From assembly GCA_937892345.1 (NCBI GenBank), contig CALAGF010000135.1, forward strand, positions 1 through 13,138: a stretch of DNA of 13,138 bases, read 5' to 3'. Shown in pieces: positions 7,348-13,138 of this stretch. Position 1 is the stretch's first letter. Every line of letters begins with the position of its first letter. Below the pieces are notes generated by a model. It did no database searches. It had not been told where the DNA came from and saw only the letters and a program-made list of their open reading frames with translations. This stretch comes from an uncultured Rhodocyclaceae bacterium (GTDB taxonomy: Bacteria; Pseudomonadota; Gammaproteobacteria; Burkholderiales; Rhodocyclaceae). A program made the position numbers and the translations under genes.

Positions 7348-7404
7348 GGCAGCATCTTGCCACAGGCCGGGCTGCCGATGGCAGCCAGCTAGAATTCAGC
7401 TGCC
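7348..7404 (-). repeat. Four alternating GGCAGC/GCTGCC elements, possible RNA switch before the DUF599 gene
   Basis: In the 59-base gap between the kinase stop and the DUF599 start, minus-strand RNA carries four elements in order: A GGCAGC (7404-7399), B GCUGCC (7385-7380), C GGCAGC (7376-7371) and D GCUGCC (7353-7348). B and C form the best hairpin, with seven base pairs and an AUC loop (7370-7386). Alternatively A pairs with B and C with D. D directly touches the AUG, so C:D would bury the start while B:C would free it. A lies only two bases after the kinase stop codon, where a terminating ribosome would cover it. The elements are observed; the switch is inferred. Confidence 0.45.
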
Positions 7405-7406
7405 AG

Positions 7407-9533
7407 TCAGCCGACCTTGGGCGGCGGCAGAAGCGGCAGGTTCAGGGTAAAGCAGCTACCTTGGCCGGGTACGCTGTTGACTGACAGCTTCCCACCCATT
7501 GCGTGGGCAAGACGATAGGCCAGCGCCAGCCCCAGACCCAGGCCGCCAAAGCGGCGATTGGCGGAATCCTCGATCTGGGTAAAGGCCTCGAAAATCTGGT
7601 TTTGCCATTCTGTGGCGATGCCGATCCCGGTATCGCTGACCGCGATGTTCAATCCAGTGGCCGGGTCGAGACTGATGCTGACGTCGATGCTGCCACTTTC
7701 CGTAAATTTCACCGCATTCGACAACAGATTGGCGAGCGTCTGTTTCACGCGCAGCGGGTCGCCCAAAATGCTGGCCGGGGCGTCCGGGGCGAAGGTACAT
7801 TTCAGTTGCAATGATTTGTGTGCGGCTTGCGGCGCAAACTCGGCCAGCAATTCGCTCAGCAGTTGCCGTGGATCAAAGCCGCTGATGCTCAAGGTGATGC
7901 CGTGCGCTTCGAAATCGGTGTAATCCAGTAGCTGCTCCAGAATGCCCAGCAGGCGTTGGGCAGAGCTGCGAATGACCTTGAGCTGGTAGGTCTGGCGCTC
8001 GCCCATGGGCGAGCGCAGGAGCAATTCGGTCATGCCGAGAACGCCGTGCATGGGTGTGCGCAGCTCGTGGCTCATGGTGCCGAGGAAGACCGACTTGGCG
8101 TGGGAGGCAGATTCCGCCCGGTCGCGCGCGCTTTTTAGTTCGGCCTCGTTGGCTTTGAGCTGGGTAATGTCGGTCGCCACACCGATCAGATGGTGGGTGC
8201 GTCCATCGGGTCCGCTAACCGCGTTGATGGTCAGCAGGTTGTGGAAAAAATGCCCGTCCTTGTGCCGATTGACGATTTCTCCCTGCCAGTGCCCGGTGCT
8301 TTCGACGGCTTGCCAGAGTGTCTGGAAAAATGCCGGATCATGGAGACCGGATGACAGCATTCGCGGATTGCGTCCCCGCATTTCGTCAGCACTGTAGCCG
8401 CTGATGCGCTCATACGCCGGATTGCTGGTGATGATCTGCCCGTCGGGTGTGGTGATCAGTACGCCATCCGAGGTGGCTTCAAACAGGCTGGCAGCCAGTA
8501 AGCGTTGTTCCAGCAGTTCCCGCTCTTTCTCTTCCAGGCGTTTCTGTCGGCGCCAGATCATCAGGATGGCAGCGGTCAACGCCAGCAGAATGGGAAAAAC
8601 GATCAGCGACAGACGACGGGATTCACTTTGCCAGCGCTGGAGAACATGCGCGCGATTGAGGTGGATGGCCACCACCACAGGAAAATGGCTGGAAGTGCGG
8701 TAGCCGGTGAGAACCTCGAAGCCGCCGTCCAGGGATTGAGCCATTTCGCCGAAATCGGCGCTGGCCAGTTGTTGGTGGACTGCACCTGCGGGTTCAGGGG
8801 CTGACGGGTTGTCCTGGGGCCAGGATGAAATCAGCAGGCGACCATCGTGTCGCAGCACTTGGACAAATCCTGCGGTCGACGGCATCAATTGTTGAAAATG
8901 CAGCAGAAAATAATCCGGATTCAGCGTTGCCACGATGCGCAGCCCGGCATTTTTGCCGGGAGCCGGACGGATGACTGGCAGAAAAAAGGCTTCATCGGCA
9001 GCAAGCGGCTGGGTCAAGCCGGGTATTTCAGCGTTGTATAGATCGCGTCCGCGCAGCGGCAGGCCAATGCGCAGCAGGGGCGTGTCCTGGGGCGCATCGG
9101 GATAAAAATCGATCGGCGGGAGCGGCGTACCCACGTTGTCCTGCAAAGAACTGGCAATGATGATGCCCTCAGGATTGACCAGTGAAATCGAGCGCAAGTA
9201 CGGTGCTTGATTGAGCAACAGCTTCAGTTGCGCCGAAAACGGGTGCTTGGCATGGCGAATGTCTTGCTCGGGCGCAACACTGAGTGATGCCATCTCGATC
9301 ATTTCAAGCGTTTGTGTCAGATGCCGCTCAAAACTGCGGGCAAGGCTGGCGGATTCGGCCAGCCCGTTCTCCAGCGTGGTCTGGCGCAGGCTCCACAGGG
9401 TCAGGGCGTAGGCAACCAACCAGCCTGCAATCAGCAGGATCAGCACCAGAATCAGGGCGCGGGGCTGGCGCTTCTTGCCGGGAAGCAGCGTTTCAGCGGG
9501 CGATGATGGCTTGTAGCTGGTGGCGTTGGGCAT
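7407..9533 (-). CDS. Membrane sensor histidine kinase with double-Cache-like periplasmic domain and PAS domain
   Basis: Inner-membrane two-component sensor kinase of 708 residues. TM1 is about 26-48. The periplasmic region (49-307) looks like a double Cache sensor (QAPYLRSISLVNPEGIIIAS at 109-128). TM2 is about 308-327, followed by a short coiled linker. PAS is about 345-458 (ATSDGVLITTPDGQIITSNP). HisKA holds phospho-acceptor His489 in SHELRTPMHGVLGM. The HATPase contains N-box ANLLSNAVKF (601-610), D-box DTGIGI (634-639), F-box FEAFTQ and G-box GGLGLGL (663-669). All catalytic motifs are intact. It ends just after the ATPase, with no receiver or Hpt domain, and no response regulator is adjacent. 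ATG 9533 lies inside the end of the binding-protein gene (41-base overlap) and lacks a strong Shine-Dalgarno, which suggests coupling. The kinase may read the ligand state of that binding protein; this is inferred from the overlap. Confidence 0.95.
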   Translation of the reverse strand: MPNATSYKPSSPAETLLPGKKRQPRALILVLILLIAGWLVAYALTLWSLRQTTLENGLAESASLARSFERHLTQTLEMIEMASLSVAPEQDIRHAKHPFSAQLKLLLNQAPYLRSISLVNPEGIIIASSLQDNVGTPLPPIDFYPDAPQDTPLLRIGLPLRGRDLYNAEIPGLTQPLAADEAFFLPVIRPAPGKNAGLRIVATLNPDYFLLHFQQLMPSTAGFVQVLRHDGRLLISSWPQDNPSAPEPAGAVHQQLASADFGEMAQSLDGGFEVLTGYRTSSHFPVVVAIHLNRAHVLQRWQSESRRLSLIVFPILLALTAAILMIWRRQKRLEEKERELLEQRLLAASLFEATSDGVLITTPDGQIITSNPAYERISGYSADEMRGRNPRMLSSGLHDPAFFQTLWQAVESTGHWQGEIVNRHKDGHFFHNLLTINAVSGPDGRTHHLIGVATDITQLKANEAELKSARDRAESASHAKSVFLGTMSHELRTPMHGVLGMTELLLRSPMGERQTYQLKVIRSSAQRLLGILEQLLDYTDFEAHGITLSISGFDPRQLLSELLAEFAPQAAHKSLQLKCTFAPDAPASILGDPLRVKQTLANLLSNAVKFTESGSIDVSISLDPATGLNIAVSDTGIGIATEWQNQIFEAFTQIEDSANRRFGGLGLGLALAYRLAHAMGGKLSVNSVPGQGSCFTLNLPLLPPPKVG

Positions 9534-10284
9534 GGTTCAGCAATCGTCCGTCACGCTTGATGTCGGCAAGAAAGCGTTCGACGCGCTGGAAAAAGGGGTC
9601 GTCCCCTGGTGCCATGGCCCACGCATAGGGGGTAACGTGAAATGTCGACTTCGGGGCCACCAGCCTGGCCCAGTCGCTGTTGTTCAGCATCCGGCGGCTA
9701 TAAGGGTAGTCCGTCATGAAGACATCGGCGCGCCCGCTCTGGACTTCGTACTCACGCGCATGCGGGGTGTCGAGGACGCGCAGTTCGGCATGTAGGAGGC
9801 GAGACTTCATGATGGGTTCGTGGAGCGTGCCGCGTGCCACTGCAACCACGCTGCCCGGCTGGTCGATATCGTCCCAGTCACGGATACGGCGGTTGGTCGC
9901 CGTGGTGATGGCGTAGATGTCGCTCGACAGATAGGGCAGGGTGAAACGCAATTTCTCTTGCCGGGCCGGTGTCACGCCGATGGCAAACATGGCAATGTCG
10001 CAGCGGTCGCTGGTGATGTCCGGAATCAGATTGGCAAAACCACTGTCGACAAAACGCGGCTGCACCCCGAGTTCGCGCGCCAGTTCCCTGGCGTTGTCGA
10101 TGTCTATGCCGCTCAGCTGCAGGGTTTTCGGATTGCGCCAGGAAATGCCGTAATAATCAGGCCAGATGCAAACCCGCAGTTCACCGCTCGCGGCGATGTG
10201 CTCCAGCCGGCCCGGTTGGGCCATTGCGGCGCCGGGTGCAAGAAGCGGGAGCAGCAGAAGTATGAAATGCAGTTTTGAGAGCAC
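9493..10284 (-). CDS. Secreted amino-acid-type solute-binding protein (SBP_bac_3), probable partner of the overlapping kinase
   Basis: Periplasmic binding protein of the family that captures polar amino acids for ABC importers or sensors. From GTG 10284 it has 263 residues. A signal peptide runs 1-22 (basic start, leucine-rich core, PGAAMA then Gln). The fold starts at ELRVCIWPDYYGISWRNP, followed by LSGIDIDNARELARELG. The ligand-contact regions are IGVTPARQEKLRFTLPYL, with Arg108 at the usual carboxylate-binding position, and DVFMTDYPYS, with Asp192 in the usual amino-group region. No lipobox is present. A GTG at 10344 in the same frame would add 20 residues in front of the signal peptide; neither GTG has a clear Shine-Dalgarno, and the shorter form gives a proper secretion signal. 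No transporter genes accompany it, and the next gene is a kinase that overlaps it by 41 bases, pointing to a sensory role. The ligand is unknown. Confidence 0.9.
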   Translation of the reverse strand: MLSKLHFILLLLPLLAPGAAMAQPGRLEHIAASGELRVCIWPDYYGISWRNPKTLQLSGIDIDNARELARELGVQPRFVDSGFANLIPDITSDRCDIAMFAIGVTPARQEKLRFTLPYLSSDIYAITTATNRRIRDWDDIDQPGSVVAVARGTLHEPIMKSRLLHAELRVLDTPHAREYEVQSGRADVFMTDYPYSRRMLNNSDWARLVAPKSTFHVTPYAWAMAPGDDPFFQRVERFLADIKRDGRLLNHAQRHQLQAIIAR

Positions 10285-10318
10285 GTGGCGTGAAAGTGAA
10301 AAAAATGCAACGCCAGTG
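10282..10318 (-). promoter_or_regulatory. Inverted repeat that could hide the GTG start of the binding-protein gene
   Basis: On the minus strand, CACTGGCGT is followed by an 18-base loop containing seven consecutive T, then ACGCCA, one bulged C, and the GTG start codon. The arms give six continuous pairs plus three more (CAC with GTG) across the bulge. If this RNA stem forms, the start codon is inside it. A TACACT resembling a -10 box overlaps the left end (10315-10320), so the repeat could instead be a DNA site near the promoter. The start codon itself is not certain. Confidence 0.3.
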
Positions 10319-10423
10319 TACGACGTTTTTACCCGCCGGGGCACCCGAAATTTTGTGTGCTATCCGGGCGAGAAGCTGATTTGATGCGGTTTTTCGTGAT
10401 CCTGATCGCAGGAAGAGGTGTTT

Positions 10424-11011
10424 TTATTTCTGCCAGAGCGTCTGCCAGCCGGCATGTCCCAGCGCTTCCATGGTCTCGATGTTGCGCTCGAAGATTTCGG
10501 CAGCGTCCGGGAAAGCAGCTACGGCACGATCAATGCTGCTTTCGCGCAACAGGTGCAGGGTGGGGTAGGGCGAACGGTTCGTGTAGTTGGCGATGTCGTC
10601 CGGGTCGCTGCCGGCGAATTCGTACTCCGGGTGCAGGCTGGCAACCTGGAACACGCCTTCCAGTCCTTCGTTGCGCAGCAAGGCGTCTACTTCGGCCAGA
10701 AAGAAGTGGTAATCGATGAAGTCGGTCAGGACCGCGGGGTGAATCAGCAGGGTGGTGTCGATTTCGGCTGCATCGGTGTGTGCGAGCAGGGCGAGTTCGG
10801 CGGCAAGCTCGGCTAGGAGTTCATCCGGCGTGCTTGCTGCGGTCAACGCATAACGGACCTGTTTTTTGACGTGCACGCTCTTGGCGAAAGGGCAGAGATT
10901 GAGACCGATCACCGCCTTTTCCAGCCAGGTGCGCGTCGCCGCCAGAATGCTGGCGCTGCGTTCGGTATCGAGGAGCGGATGAAGGACGGTGGGCTGGGGG
11001 CGTGAGGTCAT
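10424..11011 (-). CDS. DUF1415 family protein
   Basis: Soluble conserved protein of unknown function, 195 residues, the typical DUF1415 size. The family hallmark VIGLNLCPFAK (34-44, Cys40) is present near the N-terminus. It is followed by FIDYHFFLAEVDALL (98-112), GVFQVASLHPEYEFAG (119-134), a DPDD turn, NYTNRSPYPTLHLLRE (142-157) and a C-terminal helix with ERNIETMEALG. The invariant Cys, His and Asp residues could bind a metal or do chemistry, but no reaction is established that I know of. There is no signal peptide or membrane helix. The ATG lies 12 bases after the stop of the CorA-like gene and no strong Shine-Dalgarno is seen, so the two are probably cotranscribed. The 139 bases downstream, before the binding-protein gene, hold no clear terminator. 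Confidence 0.9.
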   Translation of the reverse strand: MTSRPQPTVLHPLLDTERSASILAATRTWLEKAVIGLNLCPFAKSVHVKKQVRYALTAASTPDELLAELAAELALLAHTDAAEIDTTLLIHPAVLTDFIDYHFFLAEVDALLRNEGLEGVFQVASLHPEYEFAGSDPDDIANYTNRSPYPTLHLLRESSIDRAVAAFPDAAEIFERNIETMEALGHAGWQTLWQK

Positions 11012-11023
11012 GGTGGCTATTGG

Positions 11024-12697
11024 TCAGTGACGCGCCTGCTTGCCGAGTGCGCCCCACAGTCGGGAAACTTTCTGGCGCAGGCTGAGGCGTTCGTCGGAGA
11101 GGGCTTCGAGAAAGTCGGAAAGCGGTTTTGAGCGGGCAACGGCAAACATGATGAGCATGATAAACACCAGCGTGGCGAGAATGCCATGCACGCTGCGTTC
11201 GAGAACACTGCCTTCACCGAAGGCGATGATGTTCATTCCGAAGTAGCCGGTGGTGACGGTAGCGATCAGGCCAAGGATGGTGATCACGGTCAGGCGGACC
11301 ACAGTGTTGGATTGTCTGCGTTGCGAATCGCTGTCGAGGTAATTGCTCATCTCGCGGATTTCATCGCGAACCTCTTCGTAGACCGCATCATTGTGCAGAT
11401 GTCCGGAACAGAGACGGTAGATCGCCTGGATGTGCGGCCGCTCCGAGAGTTCATGGAACCAGTAACGGTGGGTGAAGCGCAGGAAAGTCTCGAAATTGCT
11501 GCGGATTCGCCGCTTGAACCGGCGCACTGAGTCATCGTCCCGGATGTCGAGATCGTTGACCGCATCGACCAGAATTTCCGAAAAAACGAGTAGCGAAGCG
11601 CGATGCAAATGCGCAATCAAAAACACCAGGAAATATTGGTGGCGGAATTGCGCCAGCACACCACGCTCATGGTCGATAAAGAAGGCCGAAGCGGCATCGC
11701 CGACCACGGTAAGCGTGTTCCCGGTACACATGAAGCGGGTGTTGGGTCCGCGTTCGCTGTCGGTCCAGAAACGGTCCTGACAAAAACGGGCTTCGAATTC
11801 CTGCACCGCCGGGTCGTTGACCGGTAGTGCTTCGTCCGGATGCAAGGTGGTTGCCAGACCGAGGCGCACCCATTGTTCGCGGTCCAGCTGGCGCGGATTG
11901 TCGATTGCGAGAAAGGCCATGACCGGCATGCGCTGGTATTCGATGAGGCGATAGCGAAGCTCGCCGGCTTCATCGGAGTGTGCCAGTGCCAGAGGGCGCA
12001 GCAGGCTGGCCCAATGTTCGGAAATGCACGGACTGCGGTGTTCGCAGACGTAGCTCAGATATTTTTCCCGGCGCCTGGTATCCGAACGGGCGACCACCTG
12101 GCCGGATGCATCCAGCCATTCCGCCATGTGCACATTGTGCAAGCCCTCGCCATTTTCTTCCCAGCCCGAGGGATAGGCGCGACCAAAGCGGAACAGGATG
12201 TCGCGCACGGTAGCGAGTGGCAGATTGTCGCCACGCACCTCGACATTGAGCTGCACCAGATCGAGATCGTGGAAGAAGTACAGATCGAGATGGGCGATGT
12301 GGAGCACGACCGGGGTTTGTCCCGGGCGCAGGGTCAGCCGCAGTGCGGCAATGTCCTTGCGCCGGAAGACGTGCATCGGTGAGCCGCCGGGCGGGTCTTC
12401 AGGGGCTGCATTGCGCGAACGTCCTTCGCCATAGAGAAAGCGCTGCACATAAGGCAGGAAGGACACGAATTCGCGGTAATGCCTTTCGGCAAATAAACTC
12501 GGGTCTTCGGTGAATTCATCATCGATAAGCCGCCATGGATGAATATCGGCGAGATTCTCGAATACTTCCCAGTGCCGACCCTCACTGACATCGCTGGTCA
12601 GCGGCTGGAGTTGCAGTGGCCAGACCAGACTGGCGTGAAACAGGCGGACTGTCGTGCTGGCTGTCGTGCTGTCTGTTGGGTCATCGTTCGCAGTCAC
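11024..12697 (-). CDS. Long CorA-superfamily membrane protein with GMN motif but no MPEL loop
   Basis: Probable divalent-cation channel or a diverged relative. From GTG 12697 it has 557 residues, against about 320 for typical CorA. About 460 residues of soluble, presumably cytoplasmic domain precede two C-terminal helices (about 466-491 and 504-521). The first ends in GYFGMNIIAF, holding the GMN pore signature. The loop after it (GEGSVLERS) lacks the MPEL of standard CorA. A charged tail of about 36 residues follows helix 2. The region before TM1 (QYFLVFLIAHLHRASLLVFS, then a long helical part to DSQRRQSNTVVRL) resembles the CorA stalk helix. The first 300 residues I do not recognise. GTG 12697 has GGAG six bases upstream; a TTG at 12739 has no ribosome site and adds 14 residues. 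The gene sits 72 bases after bioA and 12 bases before the DUF1415 gene. Ion selectivity cannot be told. Confidence 0.8.
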   Translation of the reverse strand: MTANDDPTDSTTASTTVRLFHASLVWPLQLQPLTSDVSEGRHWEVFENLADIHPWRLIDDEFTEDPSLFAERHYREFVSFLPYVQRFLYGEGRSRNAAPEDPPGGSPMHVFRRKDIAALRLTLRPGQTPVVLHIAHLDLYFFHDLDLVQLNVEVRGDNLPLATVRDILFRFGRAYPSGWEENGEGLHNVHMAEWLDASGQVVARSDTRRREKYLSYVCEHRSPCISEHWASLLRPLALAHSDEAGELRYRLIEYQRMPVMAFLAIDNPRQLDREQWVRLGLATTLHPDEALPVNDPAVQEFEARFCQDRFWTDSERGPNTRFMCTGNTLTVVGDAASAFFIDHERGVLAQFRHQYFLVFLIAHLHRASLLVFSEILVDAVNDLDIRDDDSVRRFKRRIRSNFETFLRFTHRYWFHELSERPHIQAIYRLCSGHLHNDAVYEEVRDEIREMSNYLDSDSQRRQSNTVVRLTVITILGLIATVTTGYFGMNIIAFGEGSVLERSVHGILATLVFIMLIMFAVARSKPLSDFLEALSDERLSLRQKVSRLWGALGKQARH

Positions 12698-12769
12698 GGC
12701 AGACTCCGGGAAGAGGGGAGGCCCAGATTCTAGTGCCAAGTCGGTTGGTATGGGTATCCCAGCCAGCGC

Positions 12770-13138
12770 TCAGCACGCCAGTGCCGTCGTCAGGGCAGCT
12801 TGAACTGCAGTCGCCAGCAGTGCGATTTCCTCATCGCCGACAATATAGGGCGGCATCAGGTAAACCGTGTTGCCGATGGGGCGGATCAGGGCACCACGGT
12901 CAAGGGCGGCACGGTAAAAGCGGCGGGAGAAGAAGGGGTCGTCGGTGCTCACGTCAAAGGCGGCAATCATGCCGCGCTGGCGCAGATGGCGCACTTGCGG
13001 GTGATCGGCCAGCGGCGCCAGGGCCTGGGCCATTTTTTGCGATTTCCCGCGGTTGACCGTAATCACGTCATCCTCGGCAAAGATGTCCAGGGTTGCCAAG
13101 GCAGCACGGCAAGCCAGCGGATTGCCGGTGTAGGAGTG
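12770..13138 (-). CDS. bioA: BioA, adenosylmethionine-8-amino-7-oxononanoate aminotransferase, C-terminal fragment (5' part outside window)
   Basis: PLP enzyme of biotin synthesis that transfers an amino group from S-adenosylmethionine to 8-amino-7-oxononanoate (KAPA), giving 7,8-diaminononanoate in the cytosol. Only the last 122 of about 430-450 residues are visible; the frame is open to the window edge, so this is truncation by the window and not a broken gene. HSYTGNPLACRAAL at the left end is the family's substrate/PLP-region motif. LRQRGMIAAFDV and then LIRPIGNTVYLMPPYI match the C-terminal domain. The arginine of LIRP corresponds to E. coli Arg391, which binds the KAPA carboxylate. The PLP lysine lies upstream and cannot be checked. 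No other bio genes are seen on this side; they may lie beyond the right edge. Confidence 0.93.
   Translation of the reverse strand, partial: HSYTGNPLACRAALATLDIFAEDDVITVNRGKSQKMAQALAPLADHPQVRHLRQRGMIAAFDVSTDDPFFSRRFYRAALDRGALIRPIGNTVYLMPPYIVGDEEIALLATAVQAALTTALAC

Noticed and set aside
9493..9533. The binding-protein/kinase overlap as a frameshifted single gene
   Set aside because: The binding protein ends at a natural length, and the kinase has its own ATG and a full first membrane helix downstream. Two overlapping genes explain it better.
11186..13056. Several plus-strand open frames over the CorA-like and bioA genes
   Set aside because: They are antisense to genes with clear family motifs and have no ribosome site or recognisable domain.
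12770..13138. bioA as a truncated pseudogene
   Set aside because: The frame is open to the right edge of the window and the motifs are intact; only the window cuts it.
1..13138. Mobile elements, CRISPR arrays, tRNA or rRNA genes
   Set aside because: No transposase or integrase, no regularly spaced repeats, no tRNA-like cloverleaf and no rRNA sequence was seen. Base composition and gene style look even across the window.

Overview
The window looks like a chromosomal segment of a Gram-negative betaproteobacterium. The GC-rich coding style, the RND pump, the DUF1415, DUF599 and RarD proteins and the chemoreceptor suggest Rhodocyclales, in the Dechloromonas/Azonexus neighbourhood. That placement is inferred from protein flavour and is not proven. 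I see no tRNA, rRNA, CRISPR array, insertion sequence or phage gene. Nearly every gene lies on the minus strand; the one clear plus-strand gene is a TetR repressor.

Layout from left to right. (1) 1-3901 is a multidrug efflux locus. The RND inner-membrane permease (C-terminal end cut off by the window edge) and its lipoprotein membrane-fusion partner form a tightly coupled minus-strand operon. A TetR/AcrR repressor is divergent. The 133-base gap between them holds a 24-bp near-palindrome of the TtgR/SmeT/AcrR operator type, overlapping a perfect -10 box. (2) 3928-5583 is a methyl-accepting chemotaxis protein convergent with the repressor. (3) 5778-7347 is a DUF599 membrane protein followed one base later by the transporter rarD. 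(4) 7407-10284 is a secreted amino-acid-type solute-binding protein whose gene overlaps, by 41 bases, a membrane histidine kinase (double-Cache-like sensor, PAS, HisKA, HATPase). No ABC permease, ATPase or response regulator lies beside them. (5) 10424-12697 is a DUF1415 protein and an unusually long CorA-superfamily membrane protein. (6) 12770-13138 is the C-terminal part of biotin-synthesis BioA.

How the parts may work together. Efflux expression is probably autoregulated by drug-responsive release of the TetR protein from the shared operator. The binding protein and kinase look like a two-gene sensor, in effect a split counterpart of BvgS/EvgS kinases, in which a binding-protein domain is fused to the kinase.

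The two least expected features are that pair and the 59-base gap after the kinase. The gap carries four alternating copies of GGCAGC/GCTGCC, the last touching the DUF599 start codon, an arrangement that permits mutually exclusive RNA hairpins. The CorA-like protein keeps GMN but lacks the usual MPEL loop. No wholly new system is certain here; these are the best leads.
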